NCBI RefSeq assembly: GCF_017591435.1
Contig: NC_059304.1
Location: 27,909,111-27,973,110 of the forward strand
DNA from: Portunus trituberculatus
Lineage: Eukaryota; Arthropoda; Malacostraca; Decapoda; Portunidae
DNA length: 64,000 nt
Reading direction: 5' to 3'
The notes beneath the pieces are model-generated. The model had not been told where the DNA came from. It did no database searches and saw only the letters and a program-made list of their open reading frames with translations. Below, piece by piece: positions 22,717 to 34,080 of the stretch. The position numbers and the translations under genes were made by a program. Numbering within the stretch: the first letter of the stretch is position 1; every line of letters starts with the position of its first letter.

Positions 22717-23118
22717 GTGAGTATTTATTGAAGTTATGAACAGTATTAGTACTCTAAGTATCTGGTACAGATGTCCTTGAAGATAAGTCTAATGATATGT
22801 TTAAGTATGTATAAGTTTGATATGTTAAGGTATTCTACCTCCTGAGATATATTTCCTTGAGTTTAGTTAATTTATTGTTATTTGACTTGCCAAGTTTAAT
22901 ATTTATACCTTTTTTTTCACCATTTTCTTTATTAAGAGATTGATAGTAATAGATATTTACCATGGAGAGGTGTAATGTCAAATAGAGATGTATAAGTGAT
23001 TGTTTTTACTTAATATGAATATTATTTTTTTAGGTTGAGAAAGAATTTGCTTTCCTTTCCTCATTTATGTTTGCTTTAACTATGTAAATATATGTACTAC
23101 CAGTTTTTTTTACTTCAG
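22717..23118 (+). other. SEPSECS: SEPSECS intron, 402 bp
   Basis: Begins GTGAGT, ends TTTTTTTTACTTCAG. AT-rich; no other feature seen. Confidence 0.88.
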
Positions 23119-23304
23119 GGCGTGCATCAGTGAGTCCAGTGTTAGACCTATTCATTACTTTACTGTCTATGGGAGTGCAGGGTTACACCTCCCTTATGAC
23201 CCAGCGTTCAGAACACATGGATTACCTGCGGACAAGACTGAGAGAAGTGGCTGACAGTTTTGATCTACAGTTGCTCCTAACCCAGAATAACCCAATTTCC
23301 ACAG
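23119..23304 (+). CDS. SEPSECS: SEPSECS exon following the active-site lysine
   Basis: The 186-base exon completes the split Gly and reads GRASVSPVLDLFITLLSMGV, QGYTSLMTQRSEHMDYLRTR and LREVADSFDLQLLLTQNNPI, matching [20 protein letters not shown] and the following helices of the vertebrate enzyme. The acceptor is TACTTCAG at 23118 and the donor ACAG|GTGAGT at 23305. Same phase (one base then two) at both ends, consistent with the neighbouring exons. Open throughout. Confidence 0.93.
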
Positions 23305-23412
23305 GTGAGTATAAGAAAAGAAAAAAAGAAGAAAAAAGGTCTGATGGTGGTATTGAATTTTGTTTAGTAGTTTTTTCCTCGTTTACATCTTTTTCTTCCA
23401 TTCTTCATCCAG

Positions 23413-23535
23413 GGCTGACCATTCCTAAGGGTGTTGGGACAGAATTAGGGTCTCAGCTTTTCCTTAGAGGTGTGTCAGGAGTCAGAGTGGTGGTCCCCAA
23501 CCAAATCAAAACAATAGCTGGTGTTACACTTAAAG
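23413..23535 (+). CDS. SEPSECS: SEPSECS exon, C-terminal part of PLP-transferase fold
   Basis: The 123-base exon reads GLTIPKGVGTELGSQLFLRG and VSGVRVVVPNQIKTIAGVTL then K; the vertebrate counterpart contains [20 protein letters not shown] and QTVSGYTFRG. The acceptor is CATCCAG at 23412 and the donor G|GTCAGT at 23536, an acceptable but less common donor. The expected next exon (starting near the vertebrate GFMSHTNNYPCAY) is not visible; the following intron is filled with LINEs and leads into the assembly gap. Confidence 0.92.
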
Positions 23536-23598
23536 GTCAGTCTGAATTATGTATTGTTATGATCGTATAAAATATGTTTGTATGTTCTCAGTGACAAT

Positions 23599-24167
23599 GT
23601 ATTTACCTAGTTCTAGTTTTACAGGCCTTGGGCTTTATGCTCGTGTGGCCCCGTCTCTATATCTACATTTATCCAATCGTACTTTAAAAACATGTACACT
23701 CGATGCAGACACTACTTCTTCATTCAAACTGTTCCACGTCTCAACACATCTTTGCGGGAAACTATACTTTTTAATATGTCTTACACATCTTCCCTTCCTC
23801 AGCTTCTTACTATGCGATCTTGTGCTTTGACTGGCATATTCTTCTCTCAGTATCAGATATTCATTGTCCACTTGGTTCATTCCGTTTATCAATTTATAAA
23901 CTTGTATGAGATCCCCTCTCTCCCTTCTCTGCTCCAATGTTGGAAGATCCATGGCCTTTAGTCTCTCCATGTCATCCCTTCAAGTTCTGGAACCATTCTT
24001 GTAGCCATTTTTTGTAGTCTCTCCAGCTTCCTTATGTGTTTCTTTTTGTGATCACACACTCCTGCATATTCCAATCTGGGTCTTATTATAGTACTTATCA
24101 GTTTCTTCATCATTTCTTTGTCCATGTAGTGAAATGCTATTCCAATATTCCTTAGGAAATTATATGT
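23599..24167 (-). mobile_element. LINE family A, copy A3, 5'-truncated
   Basis: Minus-strand 3' fragment inside the SEPSECS intron with C-terminal frame 23970-23635 (MERLKAMDLPTLEQRRERGD, KYSFPQRCVETWNSLNEEVV, ending YRDGATRA). The 5' end is cut off exactly at the GT tract beginning at 24168. Its own (CA)n tail is almost absent. Confidence 0.87.
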
Positions 24168-24193
24168 CTGTGTGTGTGTTTGTGTGTGTGTGT
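24168..24193. repeat. (GT)n microsatellite, tail of LINE A4
   Basis: GT run with one interruption, between A3 and the terminal motif of A4. Confidence 0.95.
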
Positions 24194-24227
24194 ATTCACC
24201 TAGTTGTAATTTTACAGGGCCTGGGTA

Positions 24228-25870
24228 TCATACTCGTGTGGCCCCGTCTCCATATCTACACACATCCAACCTTCCTTTAAAACTATGTACACTCCTCGCT
24301 GACACCACCTCCTCACTCAAACTATTCCACACCTCCACACATCTTTGTGGGAAACTATATTTCTTCACATCCTTTAAGCATATTCCCTTGGCTATCTTTT
24401 TACTATGCGATCTCGTAGTTCTATTTAAATTTTCCTCTCTCAACATCATTTGCTCATTATCCACTTCATCCAGACTGTTCAACAGTTTATAAACCTGTAT
24501 TAAATCTCCTCTTTCTCTTCTTTGTTCCAAGGTAAGCAAATTCATTTCTTTTAATCTCTCCTCATAGGTCATTTCTGCCAATTCCGGAACCATTTTTGTT
24601 GCCATTCTCTGCAATCTCTCCAACTTCCTTATATGCTTCTTTTTATAAGGGGACCAAACCACTCCAGCATATTCCAATCTTGGTCTAATTACCGTACTAA
24701 TTAATTTCTTCATCATATCTTTATCCATATAATGAAGGCTAATCCAATATTTCTAATCAAATTATATGTTTCTCCAAACATCTTGTCAATATGAGCCTCA
24801 AACTGCCCATGGTCTTGTATTATCACTCCCAAATCCTTTTCCTTTTCCACCTTTTTCAACACTACTTCTTCACCCATCTTATATGACCCTCTTGGCCGTC
24901 TTCCACTCTTCCCCATCTCCATCACATGACTTTTGCTCAGATTAAATTCCATCTCCACCTCTTGCTCCACTCCCAAATCTTATCCAGATCTGCCTGTAAA
25001 ATTTCACAATCTTCTTCACTCTTCACACACCTACACAACTTTGCATCATCCATAAACAAATTAATATAACTGTTTACTCCTCTGGCATATCATTAATATA
25101 GACAAGGAAAAGTATTGGTGCCAGCACTGAACCTTGTGGGACTCCACTCTCCACCACCAACCAGTCCGACTTTGCATCCCTTATTACCGTTCTCATCTCC
25201 CTCCATCTCAAGTAGTTTTCCATCCACTTTAACACTTTTCCTTCAGTCCTCCATAAATCTCTAATTTCCATAGCAGTCTCATGTGAGGTACCTTGTCAAA
25301 AGCTTTTTTAAATCCAAATATACACAGTCCATCCATCCTCTCTCTCTTGTATTTTGTCAACCACTCTTGAATAAAAGCTCAGTAGATTTGTTACACATGA
25401 CCTCCCTTTCCTGAAGCCAAATTGATGATCCGATAATAACTTATGATCCTCCAGGAACCGTATCCAATATTTCTTTATCACCCTCTCACAAATCTTACCG
25501 ACCACACTTGTTAAAGACACAGGTCTATAGTTAAGAGGCTCTTCCCCGGTTTCTAATGAGCACCTTATAATATCATATAATGGATCAATCAATTCTTCTC
25601 TACATTCCTTCAATAATTTTCCTGAAACTTCATCTGGTCCCATCGCTTTATCATCTTTAAGTTCCTCCAACATTTTATATAACTCCTTTTTAGGTATCTT
25701 AATGTCATCCATGTGCACATTTCCTTCTACATTCTGAGGCTTTACAAACATTGTTTCTTTAGTAAATACTTGTTGAAACCTATTATTTAGCAATTCCTAT
25801 ATTCTTAGGGTCATCTACTATCCCTTGCTCTCCTTTTAATCTTTCAATGGACTCTCTCTTTTTAAGTTTA
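24228..25870 (-). pseudogene. LINE A4 reverse transcriptase and C-terminal domain
   Basis: Frames 25793-25308, 25271-25074, 24976-24713 and 24728-24228. Blocks: MGPDEVSGKLLKECREELID, EEPLNYRPVSLTSVVGKICE, FGFRKGRSCVTNLLSFYSRV, VPQGSVLAPILFLVYINDM, a catalytic region read as MDDAKLCRC-like after a break near 25060, KSHVMEMGKSGRRPRGSYKM and SFPQRCVEVWNSLSEEVVSA. Compared with LINE A1 and A5, about 45 bases between DIIRCSLETG and EEPLNY (the VPVEWKRAEVVPIYKS segment) are missing. Confidence 0.87.
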
Positions 25871-26147
25871 CCATTTATGAACCTGTAAAACAATTTTGGA
25901 TGTTCCTTACTCTTGTCTACAATATCTTTTCAAATTTTCTTTCTTCCTCCTCCTTACCCTCACATACTCATTTCTCGCCACTCTATAATTCTCCTTATTT
26001 AGTATATTCCTGCTCTTTTCCATCTTTTCCAAGCCACATCTCTCTTTTCTTTAGCCTTAACACAAGTTGCATTAAACCAATCCTTTCTTCCTTCCTCTCT
26101 TGGTTTATACTTTGGTACAAATTTCATAACTCCTTCTTTATAATATT

Positions 26148-26945
26148 TCATAAAAATCTCATATTTTTTTGCACTTCTCTGATTTGTAACATCTCCTCCC
26201 AATCTAATGTTCTGAAATAATTTTTCAAACTTTCTGTGTCCATCTTTCTATAATTCAATCTACCACTCCTGTATGTCTTATCTTTCCTTCTCTGTGTTAT
26301 TGCCATCTGCATTTCCATAACCACATGATCACTCTTCCCCAATGGACATTTGTATTGTATATCTCCACATAGGTACACTTCTCGTGTTAACACCAAATCC
26401 AGTCTAGCCGGTTCATCATCTCCTCTATATCTAGTAATTTCTTTCACCCTTTGTTCCATCATATTTTCCATCATTAGATTAAGGAATCTCTCTTCCCATG
26501 CTTCCTCTCCAACACCACTTACTAGATTTTCCCAATCCACCTCCTTACAATTAAAATCTCCTACTAGTATCACCTTTCTTTTCCAGTTAATACACTTTCC
26601 AAACTCTGTAAAGTATCCTTGATCATATTGTCGTATTCCTTAATGTCCAAGAATTTGTTTTAGGAGGTACATAGGTCACCATGATTATTAATTCTTTTCC
26701 ATCACTTTTTAACCTTATGCTTATCACTTCTGCATTGTTCTTCCCATACCAAACCTTATCCACATTTATTTTCTTCGTCATAATCATAACTCCTCCTCCA
26801 CCTTTACTCTCTATCCTTTCTCCATATATTATATTTATTATCCAAATTTATCTTTGTTTTTCATGTAATTTTGTCTCAGTCAAACACACTATATCAGGCT
26901 TCTCCACCATCATATAGTCTTGCAATTCCAATCTACTTGACAGTA
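26148..26945 (-). pseudogene. LINE A4 AP-endonuclease domain
   Basis: Frame 26573-26148 carries MILVGDFNCKEVDWENLVSG, RYRGDDEPARLDLVL and PLGKSDHVVMEMQM; the upstream part (TYVPPKTN-like and ETKL-like blocks, about 26940-26620) is in other frames. The Asp/Asn of GDFN and the SDH motif are intact. Confidence 0.85.
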
Positions 26946-27099
26946 TCCCATCTATATTAGTATACATTACGGTCCACCACTGCTCCCTCTAGGGGTTCCT
27001 CCGCATTCCTTCTTTCCACATACCACTTTCTGACTCTCTCCTATAACTCTCCAAAAACTTTTCTTTTCCTCTTCAGACCGTTCATCATTTTCCTTCTCG

Positions 27100-27992
27100 C
27101 CTCTTCCAACAATTCCTTATATCTCCTCTCTTCCTCATTTCTATTTTTTCTCACAAACACCTCTTTACAACCTTCTATCTCTCTTAATTTTGATGTTCTA
27201 TATAGGATATCCTCCAGATTGTTGTGACTTCAGTACTACTTTAATCGGTCTCCTTACTCCCTCCTTATATGGACCCAGTCTATGGATCTCTTCCACTTCT
27301 TCTTGTAGGTCTTTTTTCATCATCATTTAGATTTTTGAACAGATCTCTTACCGTTTTAATTCTTCCTTAATACTCTTAGGCTTATGTTATATTTTGTTCT
27401 TTCATCCCAAATATTAACACACTCTTCTTCTTTTCTGCTATTTCTGTTATCAATGTTTCCTTATTCTTCATAACATTAACCAGTTCCTTGGACCTTTCTT
27501 TTTGTCTTCCTTCAACTGATCTTTAATTATTTCTTGTAATCCAACCATCTCTGCTTCCTCGACTCAGTCCATTGTGTTTTCTTCAGTTCCCATTCCCTTT
27601 CAAACCTTTCATTCTGCTCACTAATCATTTCCTTAAAGTCATCTTTCTCCTTTACTACTCTCTCCATTTCTCCTCCAACTGTCTCTTGTATTTTCAACCT
27701 CCACTCTCAAGTGTGCATTCTCATCCACCAATCGTTTTTCATTTTCCTCCAGTCTCTTAACTCTTTCTTTCAAAGCCTTGCGGAATTCTCTATCCTGCTC
27801 CTCCTCACTCCTCTGAACTTTTAATTCCTTCACCAACTTCTCAAATCTCTTCTCCAACATTACCAGTCTACCTTGCATTGTTGCTCCTGTTGAAGATGGA
27901 CTCATGTTTTGACTGGCCACCTTCGGTTTTGCTCCCTGGGCCTCATCGGCATATTTTGAATTTGGTAACTTAATTCTTACTGGTCTATCCAT
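27100..27992 (-). pseudogene. LINE A4 ORF1, coiled-coil protein
   Basis: ATG at 27992 gives MDRPVRIKLPNSKYADEAQG then a long charged coiled coil (MLEKRFEKLVKELKVQRSEE, LKERVKRLEENEKRLVDENA) to 27639, after which frameshifts break it. The R/K/E-rich continuation on the minus strand extends to about 27100. RNA binding is inferred from the family. Confidence 0.72.
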
Positions 27993-28328
27993 TTTATTTC
28001 ACTCTTCCTGGGAGCATGTGGGTGTGTGGTGGTGTGCACTGGGGGCCAGGCCTGGTAGCTATGTGTGTGTGGTGGAATGCGTTAGCAGCTGTTATGACTG
28101 GCCTTTGTGTGGTTCCCGCTCTGTCATTTGGAGTGCGGAGGTTCCCACACCTCCGATCACTCTTATGTACACGCCACCAGGCTACTTTCACTCTGTACAC
28201 TCGTTCACTCGCTCTGGTGCCCTTTAGTACCAATGACGGTTCTCACTCCAAGCACATTGCTTAGCGTGTGGAGTGTTAGTTAGATGCCACTGAGCAGGAG
28301 GCATGTCCGCTCTCCATGGAACGCGGAG

Positions 28329-28345
28329 TGTGTGTGTGTGTGTGT
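28329..28345. repeat. (GT)n microsatellite, tail of LINE B4
   Basis: Short GT run between the 5' UTR of A4 and the 3' terminus of B4. Confidence 0.93.
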
Positions 28346-28409
28346 GTATTTACCTAATTGTAACATACGGGAAAAGAGCTATGCTCGTATTGTCCTGTCT
28401 CCATATCTA
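28346..28409 (-). mobile_element. LINE family B, copy B4, 3' tip only before gap
   Basis: Reverse complement ends in the family B 3' sequence (GAGCATAGCTCTTTTCCCGT then TACAATTAGGTAAATACA). The rest is hidden in or lost at the assembly gap. Confidence 0.88.
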
Positions 28410-28909
28410 NNNNNNNNNNNNNNNNNNNNNNNNNNNNNNNNNNNNNNNNNNNNNNNNNNNNNNNNNNNNNNNNNNNNNNNNNNNNNNNNNNNNNNNNNNN
28501 NNNNNNNNNNNNNNNNNNNNNNNNNNNNNNNNNNNNNNNNNNNNNNNNNNNNNNNNNNNNNNNNNNNNNNNNNNNNNNNNNNNNNNNNNNNNNNNNNNNN
28601 NNNNNNNNNNNNNNNNNNNNNNNNNNNNNNNNNNNNNNNNNNNNNNNNNNNNNNNNNNNNNNNNNNNNNNNNNNNNNNNNNNNNNNNNNNNNNNNNNNNN
28701 NNNNNNNNNNNNNNNNNNNNNNNNNNNNNNNNNNNNNNNNNNNNNNNNNNNNNNNNNNNNNNNNNNNNNNNNNNNNNNNNNNNNNNNNNNNNNNNNNNNN
28801 NNNNNNNNNNNNNNNNNNNNNNNNNNNNNNNNNNNNNNNNNNNNNNNNNNNNNNNNNNNNNNNNNNNNNNNNNNNNNNNNNNNNNNNNNNNNNNNNNNNN
28901 NNNNNNNNN
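28410..28909. other. Assembly gap, 500 N
   Basis: Exactly 500 N, a scaffold placeholder whose true length is unknown. Adjacency across it (SEPSECS side versus 28910 onward) should not be assumed. Confidence 0.99.
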
Positions 28910-30330
28910 GATAAGGACTTTCCATCTAACCGCTGCTATGTAACGTTTCTGTCATGTGATGAAGCCCGTTTGGCTTATGAACATGTAGCATCTCTGCCCC
29001 TTGCCGGCTCTGGCTTTAAAACTGAATTCTCCAGTCACGTAATATTTCAGACAGTGACATGGATTACATCCCAAATGTTTTTGAAAACTATTTAGAGAAT
29101 TCAGTTCCTGAAGTCCGCCAGATCCCGCCTCCACGTTGGTTTGTGGCGTACTACAGAAATGGGCGTGGAATTTCATCCATGCCTCCCGGTACCTGTCCAA
29201 AGAGATCGGCACGATTCCTGAGGGAAATCTGAAGAAGTATAAGGGGTGCTAGTGCGAGCAAAGATATTACGCAAGCGAGGATGTTGCAACATCTCCCATG
29301 CCCTTCTGACAGCATGTTTGAGACTGTTAAGGCTCATCCCACCTTTAATTATAGTAAAGGTTGTGTTTACAGTCAGGATCTATGAATTTCCTGAGGAGGA
29401 AATACTAGCAATGTGCCCTAGCTCAGTCCAAAAGGTGACTAAGATGAGGAACCTCCAACATGGTCCTTCTCACCTTTTTGGTTCCACCCTTCCTGACCGT
29501 GTTAATATCGGTCCTATCAATCTTAGGGTGAGGCGTTTGTTTCTCGCCCTCTTCAGTGCTTCTCATGCTATGGGTACGGTCACGGAAAAGCTCGTGTAAG
29601 GAAGCTTCGATGTGGTAATTGCTCTGCACTAGACTCACATTCTGAGGAGCATTGCAATGGTGCAGCTTATTGTTTCCATTGCCGTGATGCTCACCAGGTA
29701 CGTTCCAGGCAATGCCCCAGGTATCGCCTGGAGCAGGACATTCTACAGCTTGCTAATAGTCAGTTCATCAGCCTCGGTAGCGCCCGCCGTGAACTCCTGT
29801 ACCGCCAGAAGGACGGTACTGGTGCGACATCCTATGCTTCATTGGCCGCTCGCTCTTCAGCTGAGTCTGCCGGTCCGAAGACAACTCCTGCTACCTCTCG
29901 CTCTGTTGGGGGTGGTCCTGTTCATCTGGCTAATAGGTTTGCTTTTGTCCGATGACTCAGTTGAGTCATCTGAAAGAAGTGACGAGAATACGGACTTGAC
30001 CAAAGTCACCCATGTAGTGGATGTCCATTTGCCACCTGTATCGCCTAAGCCTTTGAAGGGCCTGACCAAACGGCACCGCGGCTCTGCGGAGTCGTTAGAT
30101 TTAGCTCAGCCTAAGCAGTCTAAGGTTTCTCCCGGTGCACATGATCGTGAGTCCTCCAGGGACCGCTCTGCAATGGTAGCTCCAGTAGTTTCTGTCCAGC
30201 CTTCTGTGACGCCCTCCGTCTCAGATCGGGCTTCTTGTGATGAGGACGGTCTTAGCATGGAGACGTCCGATGATATTGTCACAGCCGTCCCTCGTGGACC
30301 CACTGTATCAAAGTGCAGTCCAGCCTGACC
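28910..30330 (+). pseudogene. I-type LINE ORF1, zinc-knuckle nucleic-acid-binding protein
   Basis: The 5' end is lost in the gap. Frames in succession give DKDFPSNRCYVTFLSCDEAR (RRM-like), PEVRQIPPPRWFVAYYRNGR, SSVQKVTKMRNLQHGPSHLF, then three knuckles: CFSCYGYGHGKARVRKLRC, CGNCSALDSHSEEHC (from 29611) and CFHCRDAHQVRSRQC. A Ser/Thr/Asp-rich tail (SDDSVESSERSDENTDLTKV) follows to the stop at 30326. Several frameshifts (about 29030, 29400, 29560, 29940). The likely role is a Gag-like ribonucleoprotein. Confidence 0.8.
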
Positions 30331-30506
30331 CTCGTCCTCCGAGGACCGGTAAAAGTGATGATAGTTCGCATCACTCACCGATAAGCCGAAAGGCTGCGGT
30401 CCAACGACCCGGCACATCTCAACTCCCGGTGTCTTCTCGTCGTTTGATTATTTCTAGTCAGGTGAGTCACGGGCAGCCTTCAAAAGGCTCGCCCGTCCAC
30501 TGCACC

Positions 30507-31230
30507 CAAATAGTCATCTTCAAGCTTCTACAGTGGAACTGTAGAGGCCTTCGCGCCTCGTGGGGAACTCCGAGCTTTGCTGTCGGAGTTCTCTCCAGCC
30601 TGTGTAGCTCTACAAGAGACTATGCTAGGTGATAGTACTTATTCTAGTCCTCCTGGCTATCGTGCCTTTTTAGCACTCCTTTCCCTGACCAGGGCCACCA
30701 CGGTGGCACAGCTATTCTAGTCCGTCAGGATATACCTGTTATCCCGGTACAACTTAACTCTCCCTTCAGGTGGTTGCTGTTAAGGTCTTTATGGGACGAT
30801 CCTACACCATTTGCAGTTTATATCTCCTCCTCGGCTTCCTGTCTCCAGGGGTGAGCTTGACGGCCTGGTGCGTCAGCTGACTCCGCCTTTTCTCTTGTTG
30901 GGAGATTTTAACGGCCGTCACCCATTGTGGGATGAAGGTGCTAGTAATCCTCGTGGGTTTTAATCGGTTCTTTTATTGAGGATGAGGGATTGAGGTTTTA
31001 AATTCTGGGATGTTACACATTTCCACAGTCCTACTGGGACTTTTACAGCTATCGATCTTTCTTTGTACATCTAATTCTTTCCTTGATTTTAATTGGCGGG
31101 TCCTACCGGATTTACACGGTAGTGACCACTTTCCGATTTTAATGGAATCTGTGAACTCTGAGCCACAATCCCGCCCCCCACGCTGGGTTTTAGACAAGGC
31201 AGATTGGCCGCGATTCACATACCTTAGCTC
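30507..31230 (+). pseudogene. I-type LINE ORF2 AP-endonuclease domain
   Basis: Endonuclease motifs in order, spread over frames: LLQWNCRGLRAS (N) at about 30527, CVALQETM (E) near 30605, LLLGDFNGRHPLWDEGASNP (D and N) near 30895 and DLHGSDHFPILMES (SDH) near 31115. The shifts between them are single-base. Domain order before the RT is as expected. Confidence 0.82.
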
Positions 31231-32878
31231 TTTATCCGTCCGTTGGCTGACTTTTCTACTTGTGCTGAGCCTGTTGATTATTTTACTGATTTTTTATTTC
31301 AGTAGCTTCAGACAATCCCTAGAAAGTCCGGTCGCTTTGCTAAGCGTCCTGTTCCATGGTGGAATGCAGCATGCACCAAAGCTGTTAGAGAGAAACGAGC
31401 GGCTTTCTCTCGTCTCCGGCGACATTGTGGGGACCCGCAGTGTCTGGACGCTTTTTGACGCTGCCGTGCTCGGGCCCGCCGCATTTTGAAGGAGGCACAA
31501 AGAGCCTCTTGGAAAGCCTATGTCTCTTACGGATGTCTTCAACAAAGTCCGCCGAATTGCTGGGAAGTATTCTGCTTCTTCCCCACCAGTTTTGTTGTCT
31601 GCTGGGCGAACAGTGGCAGACCCTAGGACTGTCGCCGACCTCTTCGCGGAGCACTTTGCCAGTGTTTCCCGGAGGCATCCTGCAGCCCCAGGCGCACGTC
31701 ACCGCCAGAGAATGGAATCTCTCGGCATAAATTTTCTTCCACTGGAGGAGTCTTATAATGTCCCTTCTCTGCCTCCGAGTTGCGGACTGCTTTGTCCCAG
31801 TGTCATGACTCTTCTCCTGGCCAGATGATATTCCTTATGCCTTCTTGCGCCACATGTCTGACAGTGCTTTTAACTTTTATTAAATCTTTATAATATGATT
31901 TGGCATACCGGTGACTTTCCATCTTCTTGGGCTGTGGCAGTGGTTCTCCCATTTCCGAAGCCTGGGAAAGATAATCTCCAGGCTACGAACTACCGTCCTA
32001 TATCTTTGACGTCCTGTATTTGTAAAGTGTTAGAAAAGATGGTAAATGTAAGACTCATGTGGTACTTGGAGAGGGGAAGTACTTGTCATCGGTACAGTAT
32101 GGCTTCCGAAAGATGAGGTCTACTACTGATGCTCTTTTATCCCTAGAGTCTTCTATTTGTGAGGCCTTCGCTAATCACCACCATCAAGTAACAGTATTTT
32201 TGACCTGGAGAAGGCCTACGACACGGCTTGGTGTCATGGCATTTTACAGTCTTTGTTTAATTTTGGCCTTCGTGGCCACCTTCCTATTTTTATCCAGCAG
32301 TTTTTATCCAGACGTCTTTTACGGGTTCGAGTTGGGGAGTGTTCTCTCCGATGCTACTGCTCTAAATGATGGTGTCCCACAGGAAGTATTCTTAGTGTTA
32401 CGCTATTCGCAGTTGCCATAAATGGTGTTATAGATACTCTACCAGATGGCATTCACAGCTCCTTATATGTGGACGACTTGTGCATCTCTTTTGCTGCTAG
32501 GATGTCACTGATTAAGCGCAAGCTCCAACTGGCGATCAATAGGGTGTCCCGTTGGCCCAACATAAATGGTTTTCGTTTCTCCACCTCGAAGACTGTAGCC
32601 ATACATTTTTGTCGCAACCGTGGTGTCCATCCAGATCCCGATTTATACTTAGCCAATAGACGCCTCTCATGTGTGGAGGCGACTCGATATCTTGGCCTTG
32701 TGTTTGACAACCGTCTTACTTGGGTTCCCCATTTCCGTTCTCTTAAGGCGTCTTGCAGGACGGCACTATCCCTTCTTCGGGTTTTAAGTCACTCCTCTTG
32801 GGGTGCGGACAGGGACGCTCTGCTGCTTCTCCACCGAACACTTATCCTTCCCAAGCTGGAATACGGTTGTCAGATATT
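31230..32878 (+). pseudogene. I-type LINE ORF2 reverse transcriptase, first part
   Basis: Blocks: AVAVVLPFPKPGKDNLQATN then YRPISLTSCICKVLEKMVN (31895-32060), YGFRKMRSTTDALLSLESSI (32098), NDGVPQ (32370), SSLYVDDLCIS (catalytic YVDD at about 32460), NGFRFSTSKTVAIHF and RYLGLVFDNRLTWVPHF, to LILPKLEYGCQI at 32878 where the gypsy LTR begins. The frame 32469-32900 runs through the thumb. Upstream parts are frameshifted. Confidence 0.85.
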
Positions 32879-33280
32879 GTTACGAGAACGTGCTGAGTAG
32901 CTGTTGGAATAGTGCATCAATAGTTAATTATCTGCTCGGTACGGAGTAAGCAAGTAATCGGAGCGCCAAGCGAGGCGACCACGACACTGAGGGCTGGACG
33001 CTGGGCAGTTCACCAACCACCACTAACGGGCTCACCACCACCTCTTGCCCTGTCCCTCGCCAAGGCCCACGTGTCGCTCACCACCGGCTTCCCTCGCTGT
33101 CTGCTGCCCTTACCAGTCTGGCGGCCCTTCTTGTCATTGCGTGGACCCAACACACACCACTCACCACCACAGCCCAGCGGCCCCCTGCTTTAGTGCTTTG
33201 TGTCAAGTGACTCGTGGTGTATTGTAAATAAATTCCAGTTACGGGAACATCCTGGTTTCACTTACCACTATAACGTTACA
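32879..33280 (+). repeat. gypsy 5' LTR
   Basis: Starts TGTTACGAGAACGTGCTGAG and ends TATAACGTTACA. Identity with 37443-37553 defines the start; the end is set by the terminal CA before the primer site. An AATAAA-like AATAAATTCC at about 33225 may be the polyadenylation signal. Confidence 0.9.
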
Positions 33281-33297
33281 TGGTGCCCCGAGTGAGC
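33281..33297 (+). promoter_or_regulatory. gypsy primer-binding site (candidate)
   Basis: TGGTGCCCCGAGTGAGC directly follows the LTR and begins with the TGG complementary to a tRNA CCA end. The primer tRNA was not identified. Confidence 0.65.
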
Positions 33298-33349
33298 CTT
33301 CGTCACCATCATGGCATGAACGTCTCTACCACCACCTGGACCACTGCTA

Positions 33350-34080
33350 CTAACGGCTGAAGGTTGGAAGAAGTTTAAGTTTGAATGGGAAAACTACTTG
33401 GAGGGTGCAGAACTCACCGAGAAGTCGTCACGAGTCGTTTTGTGGAGCTGCTGCTCAGGAACGGTACAAATCGTTTACTTGGGTACAAGAAAACGACAAG
33501 CATGACGTTGACAAGATCCTGAGGAAGTTTGAGGAGTTGATGCCGACTGAAAATAGGTGTATTGAGAGATTTGTGTTCAACACTCGGCAACAACAACAAG
33601 GTGAACCAGTAGCCGAGTTTGTTGCGGCCTTGCGACGTCTCGCTTCCACTTGTCAGTTTGAAAAGATGACGCCTGAAAATATCAACGAAGAGCTCATCCT
33701 CGGCAAGTTGGTGTGTGGTTTACCAGACAGTGCAGTACGTCATCGCTTGTTGGAGGAAGGTAACAATTTGACCTTGGACAAGGCCATCACCATAGTTCAG
33801 TGTGCCGAGCAAGTGGCTCAACACTCGCGTGTTCTCGAAGGGGAAAACGTGGAACCGTGTACAGTGTCTACAAAAGTGTCTGCAGTAAAACGGTCTGTGA
33901 TGACACCTCTCCATGAGTCCTCGGCGCCTCGCTCATGGACTCAGTGTCCGAACTGTGGGGGAGATAGGCACTCCTTTACGTTTTGTCCCGCCCGTGGGAG
34001 GCAGTGTTTCAGTTGTGGCAAGTGGAATCACTTCAGCAGTGTTTGTCGGGGTCGATGGCCGAGGGATTATGCGTCATCAC
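33350..34080 (+). pseudogene. gypsy Gag with two zinc knuckles
   Basis: WKKFKFEWENYLEG at about 33368 then, after a frameshift near 33435, AAAQERYKSFTWVQENDKHD, PTENRCIERFVFNTRQQQQG and PVAEFVAALRRLASTCQFEK. It ends with CPNCGGDRHSFTFCPARGRQ and CFSCGKWNHFSSVC (about 33946-34040), two CCHC-type knuckles. It would form the particle and bind RNA. The remaining frame continues without a stop into pol. Confidence 0.9.

Larger units (their letters stand above)
24194..28328 (-). mobile_element. LINE family A, copy A4, near full length
   Basis: 4.1-kb minus-strand element bounded by (GT)n at both ends. It contains, from 5' to 3', a 5' UTR of about 335 bases, ORF1 (start 27992), endonuclease, RT and C-terminal domain (ending GDGATRV), and the CAACTAGGTGAATACA terminus. 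It gives the best picture of the family A plan. Frameshifts are scattered through all domains. Confidence 0.88.

Noticed and set aside
29857..31702. Minus-strand frames of 70-105 codons
   Set aside because: Shadows of the plus-strand I-type LINE, with no motifs of their own.
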